Shown piece by piece: positions 43,935 to 54,588 of a stretch of 64,000 bases of DNA. The stretch comes from Aralia elata (Eukaryota > Streptophyta > Magnoliopsida > Apiales > Araliaceae), in assembly GCA_034770075.1 (NCBI GenBank), contig CM068384.1:41513182-41577181 (forward strand), given 5' to 3'. The notes under the pieces were generated by a model. The model was not told where the DNA came from, made no database searches, and saw only the letters and a list, made by a program, of their open reading frames with translations. The translations under genes were made by a program, and so were the position numbers. Each line of letters opens with the position of its first letter. Position 1 is the first letter of the stretch.

Positions 43935-44612
43935 AATCTTGTGCTAATTATCGATTTTGATGATTCCATGTATGCTTGATATGCGATTGGATCGAAATTT
44001 TTGGGCAGAATAAATTTTTTTCTGAATCAGCGACACGGCGCAGCTGCGCCGCCTCCAGTTCATTCTGGAGCACAGCTGCGCCGAAACCCAGAATCGTTTT
44101 CTTTTGGGGAGCAGCGCAGCTGCGCCGTTGCCCAGTTCATTCTGGGCGCAGCTGCGCCGGTAAGCAGAATCTGAAAAATATTATTTTTCTTCAATTAAAA
44201 TAAATGGTTTATTTAATTGATATAAGTTTAAAATAAAGAGTTTATTTTATCTGGAATAGGATTTCAGATTGCTAAAATTAAAGGAGTTTAATTTGGATTT
44301 GGTTTTTGATTAAAATAAAAGAGTTTATTTTGTTTAAAAACTAAATATTAGCAAAACTTTTGCCCATTAATTGATATCAATGCATATATGGAATGGATTT
44401 ATTATTCATGAGATGAATGTTATTTATTGATACATATAGAGATATGTATGATAATAAATAGGGATTGATTATGGACTGTTGACCAATGTGTGATTGGATT
44501 TATTTTAGTGGATGCTTGAATGTATGGGTTTTTATAAATGGGGTCTGCGTATCTCGTCTTCTCTAATTTTTCTTAATGTAAATTCTATCTCCCTCCTATG
44601 TACTTCCCCTTG
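43935..44612 (+). other. Copia leader with GC-palindrome cluster, interrupted by the chromovirus
   Basis: Untranslated leader of the element whose LTR is at 42091-43919. It contains four GCGCAGCTGCGCC-type palindromes at 44037-44160, then AT-rich TTTAATTAAAATAAA(G)AGTTTATTTT words (44195-44345). It ends at the chromovirus target site CCTTG (44608-44612) and continues at 58527. No gag ORF is visible. Confidence 0.6.
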
Positions 44613-45676
44613 TGTAATGCCCATGAATTTTTAAAATCTTGTACAATTTGTTGTAACATATAAAATTCGTTTTATTTAATTTAACGAATTTGATTGGATC
44701 CATGTGGGTATTATTATTTAATTATATAAATACGTGGTCCAATAATTTTCTGTGCATTAAAGGGATTCACTGATAGTTGAATAGATTAGTGGGTTAACCC
44801 TAAGAATTTAATTGCAAGAAAATTTGGGAAGTTAATAAATAATTTTATCATTATCGGATTAAACAATTCGAATAAAGAATTTTGGTTAAAATAAATATTT
44901 TAAATAATTAATTAATTAGTTTAGTTATTTAATTTAGAATATTAGAAATGCCATGTGGTTAATTTTAAATTGGGTCATTAATCTTTTATTTAGCTTGGCC
45001 CATTTCTTTTCTCCTAAGTCGAACCCAAATTTCCTTTTATTTCCTATTGGGGCTGGACCCATTTTCCTTTTATTTTATTGGGTCAAATTTCCTTTTTATT
45101 TTCGTTTCAGCCGACCCAATCCCATTTGGGGAAGGGGTGAGCCCATTCATTTTTATTGGATTGGATCCATTTATCCTTTTCTTTCTTTCCATGCCGGGTC
45201 GGTTCAGTTCAAAGAGGGTTTGGGAAAATCCATCGGGTAATGGAATTGAGTATAACTGAGCACAAGAATTGGGACAAGCGATGGGATTAATTGGGGAAAA
45301 CCGGACCAAAAGAAAATCAATCTCCAAACCCTCTGTCGAACGGAACCAGTGAAGGAAAAAGGGGAGATTGGAAGCCGAGCAAAACCAAGCCTTCGATCAA
45401 ATCGGACGGGACAAGGGCAAGTCGCCAGGCGTGCGCCGGCGACGAAGGGAGTAACCGGTGGACGATTCAAGGGTGAAAGTGGGCGACTGAGGGTTCAACG
45501 TTTGGACCAAAGGACTGTTAAGCGCGGCGACGTGACCAGTAACAACGCACGACTCGAGGGCCGCCGGCGAAGCTAGCTTTAACTCAGATAAGACCGACGC
45601 GGACGACTCACTCCTTTTACCTGACGGTCACCGGCTCGATCAATTGGGGTTTTGCCCAGCAATTGGGTAAACCTTG

Positions 45677-45688
45677 TTCTATAAATTG
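45677..45688 (+). promoter_or_regulatory. TATA box of chromovirus 5' LTR
   Basis: TTCTATAAATTG, followed 25-35 bp later by pyrimidine-rich CCAAACCCACTTGCC. The same box is at 55653-55664 in the 3' LTR. Confidence 0.65.
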
Positions 45689-46559
45689 AAGCCCAAACCC
45701 ACTTGCCAAAGCTGCCGATTCTTCCTTTGTTCTTGTGAGTCCCAAATTAGGAGTAAAATACATACAAATTAGAAAATTAGGGTTTGAAATTATAAAATTT
45801 AGGGAGAGAAATCCAGCGGGAAGCCACTGTGAATGTCCAGCTGGGTTGAGTATTTTGGACGAAGGAGAAGGATTTCTAGGCGAACAGCACCAAGGTATCT
45901 AGCGACTGTATTAGCTTATTCGCTTTGTATTTACACAGTGTATAATTGTATTGTTGGTATGAAATTGGAAACCTTATTATAACTTTTGGGGTTCAATATC
46001 TGTTATCAGTTTGTTTGGTTTTAATTTGGGAAACCTGGTAATAAGATATTGGATTCGTTTATAGCAACTGTGATGGGTTTGTTTAATTTTCCATCTTGTG
46101 ATTGACTATAGTATATATGGTATTGGATTGTATTGCGTTTCTTGCTGGGAACCTGTAATTGAGGAACCAAAATGGTTCGGTAGTTGTATTATAATTTTGA
46201 GTTCAAAATCTGAGTTTCTGTTAGTTGTATCACTGTGATGGTGTAATATACATTGTTTTGGGAAATACAGGAATACTGTGATAGTTCATATGGTTAGGAC
46301 ATTATTGTGATGAACCTTAACAGTTCTAGCAGTTGGAAGTATTAAGCTTATGCCATATATTTGTTGGATTTGCATTACAATTAACTCTGTGTTGATTTGT
46401 TTGGTTTTTGGATGGTTCTGTTAAAAGTATAACTATAAACACAAATCCTTGACTTTCTTTTGGGTAGGATATCAGTGCTTGAGGTAATGTTTGAGCCAAA
46501 ACAGTGTTCGTATGGGTTAACTGCACTGTCAATAATATTGTGGGAGAAATTGCTGGCGT

Positions 46560-47230
46560 TTAATGGGTTAATGTAATAATTAACAATAATCTATTATTAT
46601 CAATGAATAACAAATAAAGGTAGTAAATATTTAATAATTAAATATGAATAGAGTTAATAAAACAATTATTATTTATCAATGAGTAAAGGTAATAAGTATT
46701 TAATTATTATTGAATAATAATTAAATATTAATAAAGTTAATAAAATAATTATTTATTATTTATCAATGAATAATAAATAAAGATAATAAATATTCAATTA
46801 TTATCTAATTAATAAGTAATAATTCAATTATTTATTGTTTATTCTTAAATAAACCTAGTAATGAAAATTATTTATCCTTAAATAATAAATAAGGATACTA
46901 AATGTTAATTATTATTTAATGAATAATAATTAAATAAAATCCATAAAGTAACTATTTATTTTTATTTAATTATTAATAAATATTAATTAAGTATGAATAA
47001 GTTAACAAAATAATTATTTATTATTTAATAAATAAAAGATAATAAATACTTAATTATTATTTAATTAAATAATAATTAAGTATAAGTAAAGTTAATAAAT
47101 AATTATTTATTATTTATCAATAAATAATAAATAAAGATAATAAATATTTAATTGTTATTCAAATAATATTTGATAATAATTAAGTATGACAAAAGGTAAT
47201 GAAATAATTATTATCGTAATAAATAAGGAT
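46560..47230. repeat. AT-rich quasi-tandem tract in LTR (TAATAAATAAAGATAATAAAT)
   Basis: About 670 bp of imperfect repeats mixing AATAATTATTTATTATTTA and ATAAATAAAGATAATAAAT words, which are mutually complementary. Repeated at about 56530-57195 in the 3' LTR. Confidence 0.85.
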
Positions 47231-48546
47231 TGTTAAACCATGTTCAGGGACGGATAATGGTAATAAATCCGGGAAACCAAAGAATAAGTAATCATGATTA
47301 GCTACCATCAAGTTAATAGCTAAAGATTATTAATTTCTGTTTAGCTAATGTTAATTAGTAATTAAATATAGATGGTGAATTTTACCTGTTGAGTAAAAGG
47401 TATAGTGAGAGGTGCCAATATACAACTGTTAATTGATAAATCGACTTTACCCAATGATAGGTCACTCGAGATCAATTAATTAAAGCTAAACTATATCTGT
47501 AGCTGAGCAAACAGGCAAGTTCCTAACCCTAAACTTCTTACATTATTGCAAGTTCTTCTTTACTCAACTTTTACATTGAGCAAATTTCTAAGCCTTATGC
47601 ACTATTTTTAATTCGTGAAAAAGGTATATATATACTGTTGTAAGTTATTCTTTAAGCTTGAGTTTTTATCTCCAAGCATGCCTTAAGTGGTCTAATTACT
47701 TTCAAAATTATTCCACATCTGTATATTTATTGACATTCGCACTCGTGCATTTGAAATTCGTATATTTAAATTCAGGAATTTATAAATCATTCATGGTTAA
47801 GTCTGAACCCTTGTTCGGTCAGACAAATATGTGAGAATTTATAAAAGCTATCTGAACCAATCAATGGTAAGGATTCTTAGACTGTATGAACACCCTTTAT
47901 TTATAGGGGAGTACCCCACATACCGTATATAAAGTACAAATAACAGAATTAAATGTTATGCATATACATAGGGTACGCGAGGCTGATCCCCTCAAGTACG
48001 TTATTCTGTAGCCAGTAACCAGAGGGTCAACCAGCTATTGACTCCTTTGGAAGTTATCGTTCAAAGTCTATTTGACTATCAATTGTTCTAAAAGCAATTA
48101 TTGTTCTTGCTTCTGATTTTTCTACTGATGAAATTCCTTAATATCCCTTCATCATGATATATCCTTATTGTCATACTTTAAACTTGCTGGGCAAACTCGT
48201 TGCTCATTCTTGCTATATCATGATCTCATTGCAGCTAAACCCGAGGCGTCAGGGAAGAACAAAGGGAAGGAAAAGATGAAGTGATAGACTTCATGTAGCA
48301 GAAAATAAAATTATGTGTAGTTAATTACTGTAATGTAATTTAATCCCTGATAGTTATTAGGGTACGGATTGTGTATGTGTTTAAGGTTATTTGTATTCCG
48401 GGACTAGTAACACCTTGTAATGAACAACGTATGTTTATTTTATTCCGCATTTTAGATACCATATGTTGTTATAGGTGGATGTTTGTGTTGGATCGTGATG
48501 ACCGGATCCGGGTATTTGGAGACCCGAATTTGGGGCCGTCACAGGT

Positions 48547-48559
48547 TGATATCAGAGCT
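48547..48559 (+). other. Chromovirus primer-binding site
   Basis: TGATATCAGAGCT, three bases after the LTR end; one mismatch from the initiator tRNA-Met type. Confidence 0.8.
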
Positions 48560-48776
48560 GTAGGTTATAAACTTTAGGATCGCTAAACCTAGGGTATAAC
48601 CTTCATAGTAAACTCGTATTGAGTATTAGAAGATAAATCGAGGAGATTTATCAAATGTGGTTTTGATGAATTGGGGAATTCATCGAGTCGAGTAGTACCC
48701 AATGAAATATAATTTCATTTCTTCAATGAATATATTTTATTGCTGTACTAATGATGATTTTTGGTGTGATTGTAGG

Positions 48777-49610
48777 ATGACTGATATAGGAGAGACCAGT
48801 GGAGCCCGTGAGGAGGAGGAGGTATTTACAGACATACCAGTAGTTACGGAGCAGCTGGTGGGCTATGCTCCTACTGCCCCAGGATTTTTACAGGAGGAGT
48901 CCGAGCCGGAGGAGGACTACCATAGGGAGCTACCAGAGCCGGTGGTAGGTAGGGTTATGAGATCCGGTAGTCAGGACCCGGATGACAGCGAGGAGGACCC
49001 CGAGACCGAGGGAGAGGAGCCACCTGCTGATATTGATGGCATGGGGTCCACTGCCGATGATATCATCGAGGGGTTGACTAGTAGGAATGAGGAGCTGGAG
49101 GATAGGGTAGCTCACCTGGAAGAGCAAAATCAGACCCATCAGTTTATGGAGGACCAGTATAGAGACCTGGCCTACCAGCTCGAGCATGACTTAAGGGTGA
49201 CGAAGGTACAACTGCAGGGCTATGAGTCCTCAGCGCAGCAGGTCGGACCACTGCTACATCAGTTAGTGGCCCGGAACGCTGAGCTGAGAGAGAGGCTGGA
49301 GCAGAGGGATTTACAGATCGCCCACCTGAGGGCGAAACAGGAGGCTATGAGGTTCGAGGCGGGGCTGGAGGTGTCTGCGAGGATGCATGCCAGAGAGGCC
49401 TGGGTCAGGGAGGCCAAGAGGGTTGATCAGTTAGAGGATCGGTTGGAGGCCAGCACAGTGAGAATAGAGACCCTAGGACATGCCCTAGACGCAGCCTACA
49501 GGAGGCCCCGGTCTGAGGCAGGTGAGTCTAGCCGCTCTGTTCGTCGCAGGATAGGGGATGGAGCATTCCCTTCTGGTCAGCAGGCACGGATCCGTCGTGA
49601 TGTGCAGTGA
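48777..49610 (+). CDS. Acidic coiled-coil accessory ORF upstream of chromovirus gag
   Basis: 277 residues, not recognised. I chose ATG 48777 (MTDIGETSGAREEEEVF), because the longer start at 48702 adds a Cys-rich stretch read from leader and ATG 48777 follows a splice-acceptor-like TGTGATTGTAG. Residues 1-100 are strongly acidic and Pro-rich (EESEPEEDYHRELPEP, DDSEEDPETEGEEPP). Residues about 100-250 form a long heptad coiled coil (SRNEELEDRVAHLEEQNQ; NAELRERLEQRDLQIAHL; VDQLEDRLEASTVRIETL). The C-terminus is basic (SSRSVRRRIG, RIRRDVQ). There is no Cys/His knuckle, no catalytic motif and no membrane segment. It lies 230 bp after the primer-binding site and 393 bp before gag, in a different frame. 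It is open throughout, so selection until recent times is likely. Could be a particle, packaging or nuclear-import factor; this is inference. Confidence 0.75.
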   Translation: MTDIGETSGAREEEEVFTDIPVVTEQLVGYAPTAPGFLQEESEPEEDYHRELPEPVVGRVMRSGSQDPDDSEEDPETEGEEPPADIDGMGSTADDIIEGLTSRNEELEDRVAHLEEQNQTHQFMEDQYRDLAYQLEHDLRVTKVQLQGYESSAQQVGPLLHQLVARNAELRERLEQRDLQIAHLRAKQEAMRFEAGLEVSARMHAREAWVREAKRVDQLEDRLEASTVRIETLGHALDAAYRRPRSEAGESSRSVRRRIGDGAFPSGQQARIRRDVQ

Positions 49611-50003
49611 CTCGATGGAGCAGTTGATTTTCTTTAGTACAGTCAGTCCCACTTTTTGGCATATTAGGGACATATTTATGTTGTCTTGTGAAGCTTTATA
49701 TTTGTATTTATGCTTGGGGTAACAGTTAAACCCCAACTTTTGTGATCTTTAGGGATGAAAAGTTAGGATTCCCCACTTTTGTCTCAGGGGGAAATGATTG
49801 ATAGGACACACAGTGGTACATTTATAGAAGTATGCCACAGGTTTAGTCCTTGTACAAACAGTGGTATATCAATATAAATGCAATGGTTTCATTTGAATTA
49901 AGTGTGTTGATAGATGTTTTTACCTTTGATCGTTAATTTTAATGACATATTGTGTAAAATATAAAACTATAGGTAAAAGTCAGCGGATTTTCCTTATCTA
50001 AAC
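49611..50003 (+). other. Spacer between coiled-coil ORF and gag
   Basis: AT-rich, stops in all frames. It contains GTTAAACCCCAACTTTTGTG and CCCCACTTTTGTCTCAGGGG, a possible hairpin zone. How gag is translated after the upstream ORF (splicing, re-initiation or separate promoter) is not shown by the sequence. Confidence 0.5.
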
Positions 50004-51089
50004 ATGCCGCCAAGAGGAAGGCCACGTAACCAGCGAGTTGAGGAATCAGAAAGCGAAGTTGGGAATCAATCCAACCCGATGAGAATGTTTGCGGAAATGC
50101 TAGCAGAAGCCATGCAATCAAGGCCGCCACCTGGAGGGGCCCAAGCAGCAGCCGAGCCAGCGCATCATCTGGCAAATTTTAAAGACTTCAAATTAGTTGG
50201 ACCACCTGAGTTCAAGGGAACTCTGAACCCAATCGAAGCGCAGACCTGGATAGAGGAGATAGAAAAGGTATTCGAGGTAGCACGGGTGGCAGAGGAACAG
50301 AAAACAAGCTTTGCTACCTTCATGTTAAAGGGCGAGGCGAACTACTGGTGGAAGGCCAATAGGGGCCGAGTGGAAGGAGGCATTGTCGCCTGGGATCGTT
50401 TCAAGGAGATGTTCCTGGAAAATTACTTTCCAGAGAGCATGAAGCAAGAGATGGAGATCAAGTTCCTGGAACTAAAACAAGGGAACATGTCTGTGGCTGA
50501 GTACGCAGCTAAGTTCAATGAGTTGGCACGGTTTGCAACTCACCAGGTCAGCACCGAGGAAAGGAAAGCTCGTAGGTTTGAGCAAGGGTTGAAACCATGG
50601 TTATACCGTTCTGTTGCGGTATTAAAAATCAAGACATTTGCAGAATTGTTGGAGAGGGCGATCATTGCAGAGGGTGGCAGTAAGGCCCTGGCAAAATACA
50701 ATCAAGAGAAGAAGAAGGGACATGAGGACCCGAAGGCAGGAAGCAGCGGGGGCAGTAATCCCAACAAACAGAAATGGGTCGAGAGTCAGTCCTCTGGGGG
50801 AAATAAATCTGGAGGGGAGGTGAAGAAGCCAGGCAGATGCAACAACTGTGGCAAGAACCACACGGGGGAATGCATGAAGGGGAAGAACGTGTGTTACCGT
50901 TGTGGACAACCTGGGCACATGGCCCCACAGTGCCCTAATAAGTCGAAAGGAGGTTGTTTCTCCTGTGGATCTCCTGACCACCAGATCAAGGACTGTCCGA
51001 AGAGGAAAAGCGACGCTGGGAGTGGCAACCGAAACAACAACAATAGTGGAAACAACAACCGGTTGAACTACGGGCCACCAGCCAGTTAA
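50004..51089 (+). CDS. gag: Chromovirus Gag
   Basis: 361 residues; forms the particle and binds the RNA genome. Start ATG 50004, MPPRGRPRNQRVEESESE. Retrotrans_gag core at about residues 65-210 (FKGTLNPIEAQTWIEEIEKV, YWWKANRGRVEGG, WDRFKEMFLENYFPESMKQE, FNELARFATH, RRFEQGLKPWLYRSV). A Lys/Gly/Ser-rich linker is followed by three zinc knuckles: CNNCGKNHTGEC (short spacing), CYRCGQPGHMAPQC and CFSCGSPDHQIKDC. The C-terminus is Asn-rich. TAA at 51087-51089 ends it; the same frame continues to pol without another stop, so gag and pol were probably one frame, or the stop is read through. Confidence 0.93.
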   Translation: MPPRGRPRNQRVEESESEVGNQSNPMRMFAEMLAEAMQSRPPPGGAQAAAEPAHHLANFKDFKLVGPPEFKGTLNPIEAQTWIEEIEKVFEVARVAEEQKTSFATFMLKGEANYWWKANRGRVEGGIVAWDRFKEMFLENYFPESMKQEMEIKFLELKQGNMSVAEYAAKFNELARFATHQVSTEERKARRFEQGLKPWLYRSVAVLKIKTFAELLERAIIAEGGSKALAKYNQEKKKGHEDPKAGSSGGSNPNKQKWVESQSSGGNKSGGEVKKPGRCNNCGKNHTGECMKGKNVCYRCGQPGHMAPQCPNKSKGGCFSCGSPDHQIKDCPKRKSDAGSGNRNNNNSGNNNRLNYGPPAS

Positions 51090-51119
51090 GCCAACAGGCC
51101 AACAGCCCGCACGTTCAAC

Positions 51120-52769
51120 ATGACTGTGCAGGATGCCATGGAATCCAAAGACGTGGTGTCAGGTATCATCCCAATCAATGATATAAATGCATATGTGCTA
51201 TTTGATTCGGGTGCTACTTGCTCTTTTGTTTCCGAAGACTTTGCTAGTCAGTTAAATGTACCTTGTGAAAAGTTAGAACACCCTATGAACGTAGAAGTAG
51301 CAAACAAGGAAATTATCCCCGTAGAATGCATTCATAGGAATTGTTGTGCTGAATTGCGAGGATTTAAGCTCAATGTGGATTTGATACTAATTCGACTGGG
51401 AGAGTTTGACGTAATCCTGGGAATGGATTGGCTATCAATTCACGGAGCAGTCATTGATTGTAAGAAGAAATGTGTACACCTAAAGACTCCTAATAAGTCG
51501 AAGGTGGTATTCTATGGCAGCAAGTCACCAAAACCATCTTGTTGTCTTACTATGATGCAAACAAGGAGATTACTGAAAAAAGGTTGCGAGTGTTATTTGG
51601 CCCATGTGGTCGATACTCGTCAGGTCAGGGATGAAATGGGTCAAATACCAATTGTAAGGGAATTCACTGATGTCTTTCCCGATGAACTTCCGGGACTGCC
51701 GCCGGACAGGGAAACCGAGTTCGTTATCAATTTGGCACCGGGAACCGCACCAATATCAAAGCCGCCGTATCGAATGGCACCTGTAGAAATGAAAGAGTTG
51801 ATGGTGCAACTGCAGGAACTGTTAGATAAAGGTTATATCAGACCGAGCGTGTCCCCGTGGGGAGCGCCAGTTCTGTTTGTAAAGAAGAAAGACGGTTCAA
51901 TGAGGCTTTGTATCGACTATCGGGAGTTGAACAAAGTTACGATTAAGAATAGGTATCCACTTCCTAGAATTGACGATCTGTTCGATCAACTCAAGGGAGC
52001 GAAGTACTTTTCAAAGATCGACTTAAGAACAGGCTACCATCAGCTGAAGGTGAGGCAGGAAGATATCCCGAAGACTGCATTCAGGACTCGTTATGGGCAC
52101 TTCGAGTTCCTGGTAATATCATTTGGATTGACGAATGCACCAGCAGCATTTATGGATATGATGAACAGAGTGTTCAAGCAGTACTTGGATAAATTCGTAG
52201 TCGTATTCATCGATGACATCTTGGTGTATTCAGAAACAGAGGAAGAGCATGCTGAACATTTAAAGATTGTATTAGAAGCTCTCAGGAGGGAGAAATTGTA
52301 TGCAAAGTTTTCTAAGTGCGAGTTTTGGTTGCAGAGAGTGCAGTTTCTGGGTCACGTCATCGACAAAAGTGGTGTTTCAGTGGACCCAGCAAAAGTGGAG
52401 GCAGTTATCAACTGGGAACAGCCGAAGACGCCAACGGAGATCCGAAGTTTCTTGGGATTAGCGGGATACTATCGGAGATTCATCCAGGACTTTTCAAAGA
52501 TAGCATCGCCATTGACCAATCTCACCAAGAAAACAGTCAAGTTTGTTTGGTCGGAGAAATGTGAGGAAAGTTTTATGGAGCTGAAGAAGAGACTTAGTCA
52601 AGCACCGGTGTTGACCTTACCCGACAACACTGGGGGTTTCGTAGTGTATAGCGACGCGTCACACAAGGGTCTTGGCTGTGTGTTGATGCAACACGACAAG
52701 GTAGTGGCGTACGCATCACGTCAGCTGAAGGATTATGAGAAGGGTTACCGACTCATGACTTGGAGTTAG
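51120..52769 (+). CDS. pol: Chromovirus Pol, N-terminal part: protease and reverse transcriptase
   Basis: Same frame as gag; ATG 51120 is the first Met after the gag stop and may not be a true start. Protease: VLFDSGATCSFVS (residues about 27-39) and VILGMDWL. RT: linker FPDELPGLPPDRETEF, PYRMAPVEMKEL, WGAPVLFVKKKDGSMRLCID, RYPLPRIDDLFDQL, and active site FIDDILVYS at residues 363-371 with both catalytic Asp. Then FLGHVIDKSGVSVDPAKVEA and FLGLAGYYRRFIQDFSKIA. RNase H begins YSDASHKGLGCVLMQ (catalytic Asp). The reading ends early at TAG 52767-52769 because of a one-base loss near 52748, after which the protein continues in another frame. Confidence 0.93.
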   Translation: MTVQDAMESKDVVSGIIPINDINAYVLFDSGATCSFVSEDFASQLNVPCEKLEHPMNVEVANKEIIPVECIHRNCCAELRGFKLNVDLILIRLGEFDVILGMDWLSIHGAVIDCKKKCVHLKTPNKSKVVFYGSKSPKPSCCLTMMQTRRLLKKGCECYLAHVVDTRQVRDEMGQIPIVREFTDVFPDELPGLPPDRETEFVINLAPGTAPISKPPYRMAPVEMKELMVQLQELLDKGYIRPSVSPWGAPVLFVKKKDGSMRLCIDYRELNKVTIKNRYPLPRIDDLFDQLKGAKYFSKIDLRTGYHQLKVRQEDIPKTAFRTRYGHFEFLVISFGLTNAPAAFMDMMNRVFKQYLDKFVVVFIDDILVYSETEEEHAEHLKIVLEALRREKLYAKFSKCEFWLQRVQFLGHVIDKSGVSVDPAKVEAVINWEQPKTPTEIRSFLGLAGYYRRFIQDFSKIASPLTNLTKKTVKFVWSEKCEESFMELKKRLSQAPVLTLPDNTGGFVVYSDASHKGLGCVLMQHDKVVAYASRQLKDYEKGYRLMTWS

Positions 52770-54541
52770 CAGCGGTAGTTTTTGCCTTGAAGATTTGGAG
52801 GCACTACCTATACGGGGAGAAGTGCGAGATATATACAGATCACAAAAGTCTGAAATATATCTTCACTCAAAAGGAGCTGAACATGAGGCAACGCCGATGG
52901 TTAGAATTGATCAAGGACTATGACTGTGAAATTCTGTACCATCCAGGCAAAGCGAATGTAGTGGCTGATGCCTTGAGTAGAAAGGGCAAGGTGAAATTGA
53001 TGCAGCTGACGGTTCAAGAGGAATTGGTAAAGGACTTTGAACGTCTGGAACTGGAGGTTAGGTATCCAATGGAGGCGGACGAAAAACTGTTTACTGTAAC
53101 GGCAGGTCCGACTCTACTGGATAAGATACAGGAGGCTCAAGAATTCGATGAAGAATGCATAGACATTAAGAAACAATTATCGGAGGGAAAAACATTGAAA
53201 TACAAGGTTGACAGCGCCGGATTGCTGAGATTCGAGGGAAGGATCTGGATACCCTACGTACCAGACTTAAGGGAAGAGATATTGCAGGAGGCCCATAATA
53301 CGAGATTTTCGATACATCCGGGTAGCACCAAGATGTATCAAGATCTTCGTCAACATTATTGGTGGCCGCATTTGAAAGGGGAAGTTGCAGAATTCGTCAG
53401 CCGATGTCTAACTTGTCAAAGGATCAAGGCAGAGCACCAACGGCCGAGCGGATTGTTGCAACCCTTAGAGATTCCCGAGTGGAAGTGGGAGCACATTACA
53501 ATGGATTTTGTGGTAGGACTCCCGACAACCCAAAAGGGTCTAGACGCCATCTGGGTGATCGTAGATCGGTTGACCAAGTCTGCCCACTTTCTACCGATCA
53601 AGATCAGGTACAAATTGGAACAGTTGGCGAAACTTTATGTGAAGGAGATAGTATCACGACATGGAGTGCCGGTATCTATTGTGTCTGACAGAGATCCGCG
53701 CTTCACGTCAAATTTTTGGAGAAGCCTACAGGAGAGACTGGGAACACAGTTAAGAATGAGTACGGCATATCACCCTCAAATGGATGGTCAGAGTGAGCGA
53801 ACAATTCAGACTCTAGAGGACATGCTCCGGGCAGTCGTGATGGACTTAAGTGGCAGCTGGGACGATCACTTGCCACTAGTGGAGTTCGCCTACAATAATA
53901 GTTACCATGCTAGTATTGGTATGCCACCGTACGAAGCGCTATACGGAAGAAAGTGTCGAACGCCGTTGTGTTGGGATGAAGTTGGTGAACGGAGGTTGTT
54001 GGGACCAGAATTGGTACAACAAACCGTGAAAATCATTAAAGTAATAAGACAGCGGTTAGTAGCAGCTCAAGATCGTCAAAAGAAATATGCCGACTTACAT
54101 CGTCAGAAACGAGACTTTGAAGATGGTAGCTTTATGTTTTTGAAGGTATCACCCTGGAAAGGGAAGATCCGTTTTGGGAAGAAGGGCAAACTGAGCCCTA
54201 GATTCATAGGACCGTTCGAGATTTTGAGGCGGATCGGCGAAGTGGCGTACGAGGTAGCCCTACCTCCTGAACTTGAGCACATCCACAACGTGTTCCACGT
54301 ATCGGTGTTGCGTCCGTATAAGCCAGATTACAAACATGTCATCTCCTATGAACCAATTCAAGTCGAAAGGGATTTATCGTACGAGGAGATCCCTGTTCAA
54401 ATACTGGATAGAAAAGAGCAGAAGCTGAGGAATAAAATCATTCACTCGGTGAAAGTTCTCTGGAGAAACCACGCGGTAGAAGAGGCTACGTGGGAACTTG
54501 AAGAGAAGATGAGAGCAAACTATCCGCGATTATTTGAGTAA
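52749..54541 (+). CDS. pol: Chromovirus Pol, C-terminal part: RNase H end, integrase, chromodomain
   Basis: Continuation of pol after the frameshift; there is no ATG of its own at the junction. RNase H: HDLELAAVVFALKIWRHYLY, YTDHKSLKYIF, HPGKANVVADALSRKG. Integrase: zinc-binding region HPGSTKMYQDLRQHYWWPHL and CLTCQRIKAEHQRP; catalytic core DFVVGLP, IVSDRDPRFTS and DGQSERTIQTLEDMLRA (D, D, E all present), GMPPYEALYGRKCRTPLCW. GPF-type segment LSPRFIGPFEILRRIGEVAY. The C-terminus has a chromodomain: YEEIPVQILDRKEQKLRNK, VLWRNHAVEEATWE, ending NYPRLFE. Chromodomains of this group steer integration to heterochromatin. Stop TAA 54539-54541. Confidence 0.93.
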
Positions 54542-54575
54542 CCTTAGATTGAAATTCCGAGGACGGAATTTTTAT

Positions 54576-54588
54576 AAGGGGGAGAGGA
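54576..54588 (+). other. Chromovirus polypurine tract
   Basis: AAGGGGGAGAGGA directly before the 3' LTR. Confidence 0.88.

Larger units (their letters stand above)
44613..48543 (+). repeat. Chromovirus 5' LTR (3,931 bp)
   Basis: TGTAATGCCCATG...GGGGCCGTCACA. The ORFs at 44953-45576 recur in the other LTR and have no protein signature. The right two thirds lie downstream of the TATA box, so R-U5 would be near 2.8 kb, unusually long. Confidence 0.96.

Noticed and set aside
44953..45576. Overlapping ORFs on both strands in the left part of the chromovirus LTR
   Set aside because: They recur in both LTRs, overlap in several frames, have no protein signature, and lie upstream of or around the LTR TATA box.
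52760..52762. TTG at 52760 as start of an independent integrase gene
   Set aside because: It is in the middle of the RNase H domain; the frame is the continuation of pol after a one-base loss.
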